64,000 nucleotides of DNA from the NCBI GenBank assembly GCA_963749905.1, contig CAVVOF010000004.1, positions 248,001 through 312,000 on the forward strand. The letters are read 5' to 3'. Below are positions 9,909-21,230 of this stretch, in pieces. The position numbers and the translations under genes were made by a program. Source of the DNA: UBA10649 sp963749905 (GTDB lineage Bacteria > Actinomycetota > Actinomycetes > S36-B12). Positions within the stretch are counted from its first letter, which is position 1. The number at the start of each line of letters is the position of its first letter. The notes below the pieces were generated by a model, which was not told the origin of the DNA, searched no databases, and saw nothing but the letters and a program-made list of their open reading frames with translations.

Positions 9909-10400
9909 CTACGTCTGCAGGTAGGCGGCGATGGCCGTACTCGGCAGGGTGACGGGGCCGCCCGAGGTACCCACGTCCACGTGATCGGCACCCACGAAGC
10001 ACAGCGATCCGCGATGGGTCGCGCCGTCCGTGCCCAGCACGGTCAGCACGGCATCCTCGAACCACAGGTCACGCAGGACGGACGCCGCCGACCGGTCACG
10101 CGGACCGGCTTCCGCCCGCAGAGCCGGCCGCGACCCGGTGCTGCTGAGCACCGCTCGCACCGGGACCAGCGCCCATCGGCCGGCGTCGACGACCAGGTGG
10201 TCGGCGATCGGCTCGTCCGGGACCAGCCGCCCCTGCACCACATGACCGCCCTGCAGCCGCAGCAGTACCTGCCCGGTCCGGTCAGCGAGCCGGCAGCGGG
10301 CAGCCTCGGCGGCGTACACCTCCGCAGCCTCGGCCCGGGTGTCGTCGTCCAGTCCGGCGGCCACCCGTGCCGCCGCCTCGAGCCAGAGCGGATCATCCAT
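9909..10400 (-). CDS. conserved hypothetical actinobacterial protein
   Basis: A 163-residue soluble protein starting MDDPLWLEAAARVAAGLDDD. The N-terminal half is an alpha-helical segment rich in Ala and acidic residues; the C-terminal half looks beta-rich, with alternating hydrophobic strands (VLLRLQGGHVVQGRLVPD, LTVLGTDGATHRGSLCFVGA) reminiscent of an Lsm-like small barrel. I do not recognise a named family. The ATG at 10400 is chosen because the upstream codons are low in family-like content and GAGGGC precedes the start. It is convergent with the small HTH gene and divergent from the Rv3235-family gene across a 292-bp gap. Confidence 0.6.
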   Translation of the reverse strand: MDDPLWLEAAARVAAGLDDDTRAEAAEVYAAEAARCRLADRTGQVLLRLQGGHVVQGRLVPDEPIADHLVVDAGRWALVPVRAVLSSTGSRPALRAEAGPRDRSAASVLRDLWFEDAVLTVLGTDGATHRGSLCFVGADHVDVGTSGGPVTLPSTAIAAYLQT

Positions 10401-10560
10401 GCCCTCGCTCTGCCCACCCCTGCGGCATCTCAAACGTCCGACGCGGGCAGCTGTCCGCACTGACCGGGCAGACCGGACTCTGACCGGGCGCGCGGTTTGG
10501 GCGGCAGGTGGCCCGGGCACACCTCCGATCGGGAGTTGTCCACCGGCACGGCACACCCCC

Positions 10561-10588
10561 TTGACCCGGATCCATCCGGTGTCATACA
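10561..10588 (+). promoter_or_regulatory. candidate promoter of the Rv3235-family gene
   Basis: TTGACC at 10561-10566 and CATACA at 10583-10588 are separated by 16 bp and lie in a locally AT-richer patch inside the divergent gap. The -10 match is only partial. Confidence 0.35.
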
Positions 10589-10619
10589 CAAGTAAACACA
10601 CGCAAACGCATGAATATAA

Positions 10620-10642
10620 CCGTGGGAAGTCCTATCCCACGG
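10620..10642 (+). promoter_or_regulatory. perfect stem-loop in the 5' leader of the Rv3235-family gene
   Basis: CCGTGGGA (10620-10627) and TCCCACGG (10635-10642) form a perfect 8-bp inverted repeat with a 7-base loop, directly after a TATAAC stretch and about 50 bases before the GTG start at 10693. It could be an operator for a dimeric regulator or an RNA hairpin in the leader. Confidence 0.35.
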
Positions 10643-10692
10643 CCCGCGATCCCCCGGCGCGGCAGGTCAACCGTCGATTGAGAGGTCGTGCC

Positions 10693-11268
10693 GTGAGTTC
10701 CGACAGTTCCCCCTACACCCCCCGTTCCACTGACTACGCCACGTCCCCCGGCACCGGTCGCCCCGCACTGGGGCGCCCGCAGCTGCGGGCGCTGCCGGGC
10801 TGCTCGGCCGAGCAGCTGTGCCTGCCGTACGAGTACGAGGTGGCGCCCGGCGTGCCGGCCGAGCCGCCGGTGCCCGGTCACCTGCGCGTGGTCGGGGGCG
10901 AGACGGGGCAGCCGGCCTTCGATCCGGACCTGCCCGACCCGCGCAAGTGGGCAGCCAAGATCGCTCGAGCCGCGGCCGAGGTGGCCATCGGTGCGCGTCC
11001 CCCGGGCCAGCTCACGGCCCATGTGGCCAAGAACGAACTGGCCCGGCTGGCGTTCCGCGGCCAGTACGTCTCGCGTCATCCGTCCGCGCGGGCACAGCGT
11101 GGGGTGTCTCGACTGCGGTCGATCGGGTCCGTGCGGGTCTGCCCGGTGGCCGATGGAGTGGTCGAGTGCTCCGCGGTACTCGTCGGTGGCGAGCGGGCCC
11201 AGGCCGTGGCGCTGCGGCTGGAGGCGGTGAACGGCCGCTGGCTGGCTACCGCGATCCAGCTTGGCTAG
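10693..11268 (+). CDS. Rv3235 family protein
   Basis: A 191-residue protein resembling the actinobacterial Rv3235 family, typically found close to secA, as here. The first 70 residues are proline- and serine-rich and probably flexible; the folded part starts at DPRKWAAKIARAAAEVAIG and ends in a beta-rich domain (CPVADGVVECSAVLVGGERA, ALRLEAVNGRWLATAIQL). No signal peptide is visible. The start is GTG at 10693 with GAGAGGT upstream. The family has no established function; it ends 35 bp from the stop of the convergent secA gene. Confidence 0.7.
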   Translation: MSSDSSPYTPRSTDYATSPGTGRPALGRPQLRALPGCSAEQLCLPYEYEVAPGVPAEPPVPGHLRVVGGETGQPAFDPDLPDPRKWAAKIARAAAEVAIGARPPGQLTAHVAKNELARLAFRGQYVSRHPSARAQRGVSRLRSIGSVRVCPVADGVVECSAVLVGGERAQAVALRLEAVNGRWLATAIQLG

Positions 11269-11303
11269 CGCTTACGGAACCGCAGGCGCACCGAGCGGTG
11301 GCG

Positions 11304-14111
<2,808 letters not shown>

Positions 14112-14243
14112 AGCGGTGCAGCCTTTCCATCGGAAGCCGGCCCGCCACGTGGCGCGCCGGAGTGCCGGCCTCATGGGCCGTCCGTCCATCGTAGTTGGCT
14201 CTCCGGGATTCTGATGCCTCCGGACCGGTGCCACACTGCTCCC

Positions 14244-15035
14244 GTGCCCCTGCCCACCGACCAGCCGCCCACCCTCAGCGACGGGATCGTGACCCTGCGG
14301 CTGCCGCGAGCGGCGGACACCGACGACATCACGCTGGCCTGCCAGGACCCCGAGAACGCCCGGTGGACGACAATTCCGGTCCCCTATGCCCGCTCGGACG
14401 CGGAGGAATGGCTTGCGCGGAACACCCAGGTCGAGGGCTGGTGGGAGCACCCGACGTGGGCCGTCACCGTGGTGCCGTCCGATCGTTGGTGCGGGAACAT
14501 CGACCTGCGCCTGGACGGCAGCGGCGGCGCGGACGTCGGCTACCTGCTCGCGCCGTGGGCGCGCGGACATGGACATGCCGCACGGGCGCTTCGGGTGGTG
14601 TGCGCCTGGACGTTCAGCGCCCTCGGGCTCGAAGTGGTCACGTGGCACGCCTTCGCCGGCAACGATGCGTCGCTGCACACGGCTCGTTCCGTGGGGTTCA
14701 AGGTCCCAGACCACGTGTTCCGCGGGTTCGGCGCCCAGCGGGGACAGCGGCGCGACAGCTGGGTCGGGACCCTCACTCCCGATGATCTGTTTCGCGCTTC
14801 GAGGGCGCAGGAGGAGCGGAACGCGTACTCCGGCCCCAAGCTGACGCGGCGCGAGCTCATGGTGCTCGCGCAACTGGCCCGCGGTCAGTCCAACCGGGCC
14901 ATCTCGGCCGATCTGGGGATCAGCGAGAACACGGTCAAGAACCACGTGCGCAGCATCCTCGAGAAGCTGCAGGCCAAGTCGCGGGCGGAGGCGGTCGTCC
15001 AAGGACTGCGTCAGGGCCTGGTCACCCTGCCGTAG
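14244..15035 (+). CDS. GNAT acetyltransferase fused to a LuxR-type DNA-binding domain
   Basis: A 263-residue two-domain protein. Residues about 10-180 are a RimJ/RimL-like GNAT fold: TLRLPRAADTDDITLACQDP at the start, GYLLAPWARGHGHAARALR as the acetyl-CoA-binding region and HTARSVGFK late in the domain. Residues about 200-263 are a LuxR/GerE helix-turn-helix with LTRRELMVLAQLARGQSNRA and ISENTVKNHVRSILEKLQAK. A regulator sensing acetyl-CoA or an acetylatable ligand is an inference. Start options are GTG at 14244 (leaderless-looking) and ATG at 14214 in the same frame; neither has a good ribosome site. It is divergent from secA. Confidence 0.82.
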   Translation: MPLPTDQPPTLSDGIVTLRLPRAADTDDITLACQDPENARWTTIPVPYARSDAEEWLARNTQVEGWWEHPTWAVTVVPSDRWCGNIDLRLDGSGGADVGYLLAPWARGHGHAARALRVVCAWTFSALGLEVVTWHAFAGNDASLHTARSVGFKVPDHVFRGFGAQRGQRRDSWVGTLTPDDLFRASRAQEERNAYSGPKLTRRELMVLAQLARGQSNRAISADLGISENTVKNHVRSILEKLQAKSRAEAVVQGLRQGLVTLP

Positions 15036-15115
15036 CCGTCCCCAGGCCCGCCCGCCGTCGTCGAGCGTCCACGGGGGCGGCTGCGGTCCGGTCAATCGGG
15101 GCGCGCGCTGACAGC

Positions 15116-15799
15116 GTGGCCGGCATGGGCATCCGGGACTGCACCACGGACGCGACCGACCTGATCCTGGCGCGCCGCTGCGTGCGCTGCGACCGGCCCG
15201 GTCGCGCACTGTGCGCGTCCTGCCTCGAGGACCTGCGCGGGCACGTGGGGCGAGTGTCGACGCTGCCGCAGGCACCGCCGGCGTTCGCCGCGCTGCCCTA
15301 CGACGCTGGGGGCCGAGATCTGGTCGTCCCCTACAAGGAGCACGGCCAGCGCGCCCTCGCGCCCATGCTCGGGCTGCTCCTTGCCGACGCCGTCGAAGCC
15401 GCCCTTCGCGAGCGCGGCCGTGCATCGGCCATCCTCGTGCCCGTCCCGCCGCACCCTCGATCCGAGCGCGGCTTCGATCCGGTCGGTGGGATCCTTCGAT
15501 TCGCGGTGCCTGCCGTGCGCCAACGCGGCTTCCGCGTCCGCGTCGAGCACGTCGTGCGCGCCACCCGCGGGGGCGGCGCGATGAAGACCCTCGACAGCCA
15601 CCAGCGACAGCAGCGGGCGCACTCGCTGTTCCACGCACGCCGTCGGGGATGGGTACTCGACCACCCCCTGCTCGTCGTTGACGACGTCGTGACGACCGGA
15701 TCGACTGTGGCCGCGATGCGGGACGTGCTGGCATCGACCGGTGCTGAGGTCCTCGCTGCTGCGGCCGTGACCGGCGTGCGCTCGGCACGGCTGGGCTAG
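15116..15799 (+). CDS. ComF family phosphoribosyltransferase-like protein
   Basis: A 227-residue ComF homologue (position matches Rv3242c of M. tuberculosis). Residues 20-40 hold a zinc-ribbon-like CVRCDRPGRALCASC; the phosphoribosyltransferase fold follows, with VPYKEHGQRALAP, the VPVPPHP loop, and the PRPP-binding motif LLVVDDVVTTGST near residue 185. ComF supports DNA uptake in competent bacteria, but in actinobacteria its role is unclear. GTG at 15116 or the in-frame ATG at 15125 may be the start. The gene converges on lpqB. Confidence 0.88.
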   Translation: MAGMGIRDCTTDATDLILARRCVRCDRPGRALCASCLEDLRGHVGRVSTLPQAPPAFAALPYDAGGRDLVVPYKEHGQRALAPMLGLLLADAVEAALRERGRASAILVPVPPHPRSERGFDPVGGILRFAVPAVRQRGFRVRVEHVVRATRGGGAMKTLDSHQRQQRAHSLFHARRRGWVLDHPLLVVDDVVTTGSTVAAMRDVLASTGAEVLAAAAVTGVRSARLG

Positions 15800-15833
15800 C
15801 CGGATCGGTCCGGATCAGACCGGATCGAGCCGC

Positions 15834-17567
15834 TCAACCGGGATAGGCGGGCTCGGAGCCCCTGACCCGCTCCTCCCAGGCGCCGGCGTCCAGGGCGTAG
15901 ACCAGTCCGTCGGCCGACCCGACCAGCGTGGGCAGGCCCGGGGCGGCCGCGACGCTCAACGGTCCTTGGGGGGCACCGGTCGTGGAGAGCACGCCTCGCG
16001 CCACGTCCACCTCGAACACCTGCAGGGAGCCCGCGGTCTCGCTGCCCAGGACGGTCACGGACTCGGCGGACGACCAGGCTGCCTCGACCACCTCGGCCAG
16101 CCGGTTCTCCACCCGGATCGGCTCACTCACCGTGATGCGCGAGGTGTCGCCGGCCGTGCGCAGGACGCGCGCCAGCAGGATGCCGGTCCGCGGGCCGCGG
16201 CGCACAAGCAGGAGGGCACGCGCTCCGTCCCGAGACGGGAGGGCGGCAACCAGCGTGGTCCTCCTGCCGAGGCCGTCGACGGTGATCGACCGTGACGAGC
16301 CGTCGGAGCCGATGGACACGAGGCCGTCCTCCGCGTCCATGACCCACAAGGACGACGAGCGGTCGAACGCGATCGCCGTCGGCGCCCCCGCATCGCGCAC
16401 CCGGATCAGCGGAGCGTCATCCGCGATCAGCCCCTTCCAGACACCGCCCTCCAAGTCGATCCCGGCGATGCTGGCCGAGTCGTTGGAGACGGCGATGTCG
16501 ACGAGCGGCACCTCACCGTCCCCGGCTCCGCCAGGCACGCGCACGACGCTCTCGCCGGCGAGCTTGACGGCGCCCTCGGGGCGAGCGGCGTAGCCCGCCG
16601 CTCCCAGGCCCAGCGCGTTCGGGTCCACCGCCGGCCACGAATCGCGCGGCTGCGGCGAGGCCACGCCGGGCACCACCAGCGGACGACCACCCGCGGTGAT
16701 GTCGACCGCCTGGATGTCCGGCAGCTGCTTGAGGGTCCAGACGATCTGCTGCGACAGGGCCTGTCGGGCGCCGTCGTCGGCCGTCTGGGCGTTGGCCGTC
16801 AGGTCCACTCGCGCCACGCCCGCCTCGATGGGGACCGCGTCGATGTTGAGCCGCACCGCCTGCGGGAACCCGGTGCGCACCGCCGGCGCGAGCCAGGTGC
16901 TCGGCCCCTCGAGCAGCGAGCGCACGAGGGCCGTCGCCAGCCCGGGACCGATGACGGGCACCATTCGGGGGTCCGGCACCAGGGCATCGAATGAGGGGTT
17001 GAAGAAGTACACCGCGAAGCTGCGGAAGGCCCGATCAACGTCTGACTGGGAGAGCACCAGGCCCTGGGGCAGCTCGTCGATCCGCCACTCCCCGTCCACC
17101 ACCTTCAGCGCGAAGGTGATCTCCAGCTCGGCGGCCGGCCCTGACACCTCGTAGCGACCGTTCGCCTCGATCGTGCCGGCCTCGCGTGCCGAGAACGCCA
17201 CCGTTGGCCCGCGCTCCAGCAGGGAGGCCGCCCCCTCGTAGACGGATACGCCCGCGCCGGGCCGCCACTCTCCATTGGCCGTGGGCGTCAGGTACATCCG
17301 CGCCACGGCCTGGTCGCCGAAGAAGGACGCGGACGCGTCCAGGAAGCCCTGCACCACCTGGGCGGGCGACATGCCCGGCCGCGGTTCCCGGGCGATCACG
17401 CGGATGAACTGGTCCTCGGGCTCGACGCCGACCTGCTCGCCCTGCTCGATGGGCCCGGTCGTCGGCACCTGCGCCGACACGCCGGACGAGACCAGGTTGC
17501 AGCCGGACAGCAGGACAGCCGCCGTCAGGGCCGCTACCCAGCGCGTGCCTCGACCGACGGCGCTCAT
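15834..17567 (-). CDS. lpqB: lipoprotein LpqB
   Basis: A 577-residue secreted lipoprotein that modulates the MtrB sensor kinase in actinobacteria. The signal peptide ends in a lipobox LLSGC, giving a lipid-anchored Cys near residue 22. A GerMN-type domain (about residues 190-300, with RSLLEGPSTWLAPAVRTGFP) is followed by a C-terminal beta-propeller-like region. The ATG overlaps the mtrB stop (ATGA, 17564-17567), and GGGGGACC precedes it inside mtrB, so translation is coupled. Confidence 0.93.
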   Translation of the reverse strand: MSAVGRGTRWVAALTAAVLLSGCNLVSSGVSAQVPTTGPIEQGEQVGVEPEDQFIRVIAREPRPGMSPAQVVQGFLDASASFFGDQAVARMYLTPTANGEWRPGAGVSVYEGAASLLERGPTVAFSAREAGTIEANGRYEVSGPAAELEITFALKVVDGEWRIDELPQGLVLSQSDVDRAFRSFAVYFFNPSFDALVPDPRMVPVIGPGLATALVRSLLEGPSTWLAPAVRTGFPQAVRLNIDAVPIEAGVARVDLTANAQTADDGARQALSQQIVWTLKQLPDIQAVDITAGGRPLVVPGVASPQPRDSWPAVDPNALGLGAAGYAARPEGAVKLAGESVVRVPGGAGDGEVPLVDIAVSNDSASIAGIDLEGGVWKGLIADDAPLIRVRDAGAPTAIAFDRSSSLWVMDAEDGLVSIGSDGSSRSITVDGLGRRTTLVAALPSRDGARALLLVRRGPRTGILLARVLRTAGDTSRITVSEPIRVENRLAEVVEAAWSSAESVTVLGSETAGSLQVFEVDVARGVLSTTGAPQGPLSVAAAPGLPTLVGSADGLVYALDAGAWEERVRGSEPAYPG

Positions 17568-19264
17568 GGTCGGTCCCCCGAGTTGATGACGAAGGTCGCC
17601 GCGGGTGAGACGCCCGCGGTGTCCGACGCCGCAGGGGTGCCTTCGGCCGCCGGGTCCGGGTCCCCGGCCGTCTCGAGGTAGGCATCCGGCGGCTCCAACG
17701 GGAGCGGCGACTCGGCGAAACCGACCAGCCGGTCGGTGGGCAGGGTCAGCCGGAAGCAGGCGCCGCGGCCCGGCTCCCCCCACGCCTCCAGCCAGCCGCC
17801 GTGCAGCCGGGCATCCTCCAGGGCGATGGCCAGGCCCAGGCCGGTGCCGCCCGTCGTCCGCGCCCGGGCCGGATCGGCCCGCCAGAAGCGGTTGAACACC
17901 AGCGCCGACTCGCCGGGACGCAGGCCGACTCCGAAGTCGCGCACCGTCACGGCCACGGCGTCCTCGCTTCGGGCCACCGCGACGTCGACACCGCGCAGGT
18001 CGCCGTGCTCGACCGCGTTCTCGATGAGATTGCGCACCACCCGATGGATGCGACGGGGATCGCACATCACCGGGCAGTTCTGCTCCACGGTGACCAGACG
18101 GATATCGAGGCCCATGCGTTCCGCGAGCGGACGCGCCTCCTCGATGGCTCGCTCGACCAGGGTGATCAGGTCGACTCGCTCGTCGTCCAGCACGGCGGCG
18201 CCCGCGTCGAACCTCGAGATCTCGAGCAGGTCGGCCAGCAGCTCCTCGAACCGGTCGAGCTGGTTCTGCAGCAGCTCGACGGCGCGTTCGGTGGGCTGGT
18301 CCAGTTGGGTCCTGTCGTCGTAGACGACGTCGGCCGCCATCCGGATGGTGGTCAGCGGCGTGCGCAGCTCATGGGACACGTCGGACACGAATCGCTGCTG
18401 GACGCGGGACAGGTCCTCGAGCTGACGGATCTGCCGGGCCAGGCTCTCGGCCATGGCGTTGAACGACGTGGCCAGCGTGGACAGGTCGTCCGTCCCGCGC
18501 ACGGTCATGCGCTCGGTCAGGTGGCCGTCCGCCAGTCGGCTCGCGGTGCGGGCGGCCGCGCGCACGGGCACGACCACCTGGCGGGTGACGATCCACGAGA
18601 TCACCGCGAGCAGCAGCACGAGCAGCAACCCCGTCAGCAGCACCGCCGACCGGACCAGGTCGAGGGTGGCCTGCTCCTGTCCCAGCGGGAACAGGTAGTA
18701 GAGCTCGTACGGGCCCACCGTGGGCACGACGAGCGGTGCCCCGACCACCAGCCCGGGGGTGCTGCGGCCGTCCAGGAAGCGGATCTCGGTGTACGTCCAC
18801 GACTGCCGCCCCGAGTTGGCCACCGCCTCGCGGAGGGCAGCCGGCACGGAGGACTCCGCGACCAGGTTGGTGCCACGTTCGGGCGCGTCGCCGCCGGGCA
18901 GGGACGACAGGAGCAGGACGTCGAACGTCGACGGCGAGCCGGCCCGGGCGGCCAGGGCGCTCACCACGCTGTCGACGATGCGCGAGGGTGCCGGGGTCGA
19001 GGGGCCGGTGTCCGCGGCATCGAGGATGCGCTGTGCCTCACCGAGGCCGGCGCCGGCCTCGCCCACCGAGATGCGCTCCTTGGCGTCGAGCAGGCCCGAC
19101 GTGACGCGCGTGAGCAGGGAGACACCGAGGACGCCGACGACGATCGCGGAGAGGACCAGGGTGGTCAGCGTGACCCGCAGCCAGAGGGATCGCCCCCAGA
19201 TCCGGCCGATCGCCCGCGGGACGGCCAGCAGGAACCGTGGGATCGCCAGCAGGACGTGCCACAT
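17564..19264 (-). CDS. mtrB: sensor histidine kinase MtrB
   Basis: A 566-residue membrane sensor kinase of the MtrAB system controlling cell division and envelope homeostasis. Transmembrane helices lie near residues 28-50 and 200-225, bounding an extracytoplasmic sensor domain, followed by a HAMP domain (VPVRAAARTASRLADGHLTE). The H-box is VSHELRTPLTTIRMAADV, the N-box RVVRNLIENAVEHGD, G1 is VRDFGVGL and G2 GGTGLGLAIA, so all kinase motifs are intact. A 60-residue acidic/proline-rich tail extends past the ATPase domain. It starts 15 bp after mtrA and overlaps lpqB by 4 bp. Confidence 0.95.
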   Translation of the reverse strand: MWHVLLAIPRFLLAVPRAIGRIWGRSLWLRVTLTTLVLSAIVVGVLGVSLLTRVTSGLLDAKERISVGEAGAGLGEAQRILDAADTGPSTPAPSRIVDSVVSALAARAGSPSTFDVLLLSSLPGGDAPERGTNLVAESSVPAALREAVANSGRQSWTYTEIRFLDGRSTPGLVVGAPLVVPTVGPYELYYLFPLGQEQATLDLVRSAVLLTGLLLVLLLAVISWIVTRQVVVPVRAAARTASRLADGHLTERMTVRGTDDLSTLATSFNAMAESLARQIRQLEDLSRVQQRFVSDVSHELRTPLTTIRMAADVVYDDRTQLDQPTERAVELLQNQLDRFEELLADLLEISRFDAGAAVLDDERVDLITLVERAIEEARPLAERMGLDIRLVTVEQNCPVMCDPRRIHRVVRNLIENAVEHGDLRGVDVAVARSEDAVAVTVRDFGVGLRPGESALVFNRFWRADPARARTTGGTGLGLAIALEDARLHGGWLEAWGEPGRGACFRLTLPTDRLVGFAESPLPLEPPDAYLETAGDPDPAAEGTPAASDTAGVSPAATFVINSGDRP

Positions 19265-19279
19265 CGCGTGCGCCGACCG

Positions 19280-19981
19280 CTAGGCCGGACCGGCCTTGTA
19301 GCCCACGCCCCGGACGGTGAGGACGATCTCAGGACGCTCCGGGTCGATCTCGACCTTGGCGCGCAGACGCTGGACGTGGACGTTGACCAGGCGGGTGTCG
19401 GCCGCGTGCCGGTAGCCCCACACCTCCTGGAGGAGCACCTCCCGCGTGAAGACCTGACCCGGCTTCCGGGCCAGGCAGACCAGCAGGTCGAACTCCAGCG
19501 GCGTCAGGGACAGCACCTCGTCGCCACGCTTGACAGTGTGCCCCGACACGTCGACCTCGAGGTCGCCGACCACCAGCACCTGCGGCGGCGAATCGTCGTT
19601 GCGGCGGATCCTGGCGCGGATGCGGGCCACCAGCTCCTTCGGCTTGAAGGGCTTCACGACGTAGTCGTCCGCGCCTGACTCCAGCCCGACCACCACGTCG
19701 ATCGTGTCGCTCTTGGCGGTGAGCATGACGATGGGCGTGCCGGACTCCGCGCGGATGGCGCGGCACACGTCGATGCCATCCCGGCCGGGCAGCATGAGGT
19801 CCAGGAGGACGAGGTCGGGCTTGCTGTCCCGGAACGCACCGAGGGCCGCGGCTCCATCGCCGCAGAAGACCGGCTCGAAGCCCTCGCCGCGCAGGACGAT
19901 GCCCAGCATCTCCGACAGGGCGGCATCGTCGTCGACGACGAGCACGCGGCCGCGAGACGGCCCGGACGGGGTCACGGACAT
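19280..19981 (-). CDS. mtrA: response regulator MtrA
   Basis: A 233-residue OmpR/PhoB-family regulator. The receiver domain has the acidic pair in VLVVDDDAAL, the phosphorylated Asp in LVLLDLMLPGRDG, the Thr in IVMLTAKSD and the Lys in YVVKPFKPKEL. The winged helix ends with VNVHVQRLRAKVE and VRGVGYKAGPA, closely matching MtrA. The ATG at 19981 is preceded by the stop of the CPBP gene only 4 bp upstream, so the protease gene and mtrAB-lpqB appear to share a transcript. Confidence 0.96.
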   Translation of the reverse strand: MSVTPSGPSRGRVLVVDDDAALSEMLGIVLRGEGFEPVFCGDGAAALGAFRDSKPDLVLLDLMLPGRDGIDVCRAIRAESGTPIVMLTAKSDTIDVVVGLESGADDYVVKPFKPKELVARIRARIRRNDDSPPQVLVVGDLEVDVSGHTVKRGDEVLSLTPLEFDLLVCLARKPGQVFTREVLLQEVWGYRHAADTRLVNVHVQRLRAKVEIDPERPEIVLTVRGVGYKAGPA

Positions 19982-19985
19982 GACC

Positions 19986-20765
19986 CTATGGTGTCATGTC
20001 CGGCAGCCCGGTGATCAGGACAATCGCGCCGGGGGCGTTGATGACTCCGTGCGCGAGCATGGCGGAGCCGGTGGAGCCGGTCCGCGCCCGCACCCAGCCA
20101 AGGACGAGCCCGCTCGGGAGCAGCACGAAGAACCGCGTCGGCTCGAAGTGGAAGCCGGCGAAGACGACGGCCGTCACCAGCACCGTGATCACGGTGCCGA
20201 CGCCGCGCTTGCGAAGCGCGCCGAAGAACAGCCCGCGGAAGAACAACTCCTCGACGATCGGCGCGCCGACCATGATCATCGCGGCGAACAGCACGGTCCA
20301 CACGCGCGCTTCGGACGAGACCAGCTCGTCCGCGGCCTCCGCAGCGTTGGACGTCACCTCGGGAGCGAACAGCATGGTGACGAGGGCGGCGATCCCGGCG
20401 AGCAGCAGTCCGGCGAACCCGGCCAGCAGACCCCAGCCTGCGTCCGACCACGTCAGCCGAAGCCCGAGGTCGATGCGGGGACCGTTGCCGCGCCACGTCG
20501 TCACCAGCAGCGGCCAGCCGGCCAGCGCGATCCAGGGAGCGGCCGTACCGAGGGTGATCGCAATGCTCGTGGGGGCGTCGGTGAGGACCAGCAGCAGTCC
20601 GGCACCCACGCCGATCACGCCGGTCGCGAAGATGGTGATGAGGACGTCCCACAGTCCCCAGCGTGGCGAGCGGAGGACAGCGCCCTCCTCGACCGCGAGG
20701 GTGACGGTGATCGGGCACCCGGGGTAGTCCGCGGGGACGCGCTCGCGGGCCTCGGTGCTGGTCAC
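19986..20765 (-). CDS. CPBP family intramembrane metalloprotease
   Basis: A 259-residue polytopic membrane protein of the CAAX protease/bacteriocin-processing (CPBP, Abi) family. Motif 1 is EELFFRGLFFGAL with the glutamate pair and Arg, motif 2 is FAGFHFEP and motif 3 AMLAHGVINAPGA with its His, so the active site looks complete. About seven hydrophobic helices are evident. The GTG at 20765 is the likely start; the open frame upstream runs through the long inverted repeat at 20792-20867. It is the first gene of the apparent CPBP-mtrA-mtrB-lpqB operon, which hints at a role in envelope signalling, though the substrate is unknown. Confidence 0.87.
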   Translation of the reverse strand: MTSTEARERVPADYPGCPITVTLAVEEGAVLRSPRWGLWDVLITIFATGVIGVGAGLLLVLTDAPTSIAITLGTAAPWIALAGWPLLVTTWRGNGPRIDLGLRLTWSDAGWGLLAGFAGLLLAGIAALVTMLFAPEVTSNAAEAADELVSSEARVWTVLFAAMIMVGAPIVEELFFRGLFFGALRKRGVGTVITVLVTAVVFAGFHFEPTRFFVLLPSGLVLGWVRARTGSTGSAMLAHGVINAPGAIVLITGLPDMTP

Positions 20766-20791
20766 GGCCCCACCGTAAACCTCCCCCTCAC

Positions 20792-20867
20792 CCCCTTCGT
20801 TGAGTGCGGGGTTGTTGTCGACGTGCCCGGCCGGAACACCGCAACAAGCCCGCACTCAACGAAGGGG
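20792..20867. repeat. long inverted repeat in a divergent gap
   Basis: Arms at 20792-20817 and 20842-20867 (26 bp each, 25 matching) flank a 24-bp spacer; each arm begins or ends in CCCCTTCGTTGAGTGCGGG or its complement. It sits between two divergent genes, so it is not positioned as a terminator for either. Confidence 0.85.
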
Positions 20868-20882
20868 CGATAGCGTCATGGG

Positions 20883-21188
20883 ATGACCGAGCGACCCCTG
20901 ACCAAGAACCCGTGGCTTCGCATGAGCGCCCTGCCCCGGGCCACCGGCGTGGTGATGCTCGCCATCGGCGCGGTATGGACCCTTCAGGGACTCAACATCG
21001 CCCAGGGCAGCGTCATGTCGGGCAGCACCTCCTGGGGAGTGGTCGGCGTCGTCGTCTTCGCTGCGGGGGCCGTCGTGCTCTGGCGGGCACTCCAGCGAGC
21101 GAAGGCCGAGATCGCCAACGACCCACCCACGATTCCCCCCGCCGATCCGCCGGCGCATCAGCCGACAGAACTTGACGGGGAGAAATGA
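20883..21188 (+). CDS. small two-helix membrane protein
   Basis: A 101-residue protein with two hydrophobic helices (about residues 20-40 and 50-68, GVVGVVVFAAGAVVLWRALQ) and a short, proline-rich cytoplasmic tail. I do not recognise a named family. The start ATG at 20883 lies 15 bp after the right arm of the preceding inverted repeat. Its stop codon is embedded in the left arm of the next hairpin. It looks like the last host gene before the integrated element. Confidence 0.6.
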   Translation: MTERPLTKNPWLRMSALPRATGVVMLAIGAVWTLQGLNIAQGSVMSGSTSWGVVGVVVFAAGAVVLWRALQRAKAEIANDPPTIPPADPPAHQPTELDGEK

Positions 21189-21230
21189 GCGATCCCGGGC
21201 CGATTCGGCCCGGGATCGCTCATTTCTCCC
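21178..21230. terminator. perfect 26-bp hairpin over the stop codon of the small membrane gene
   Basis: Arms 21178-21203 and 21205-21230 are perfect complements with one unpaired base between them. The TGA of the upstream gene lies in the left arm. The right arm runs into a second palindrome at 21223-21245. No clear T-tract follows on the plus strand. Confidence 0.65.

Noticed and set aside
15800..15833. CCGGATC repeats between comF and lpqB as a terminator
   Set aside because: Three short direct copies give only a weak imperfect hairpin without T-tract; too little to call.
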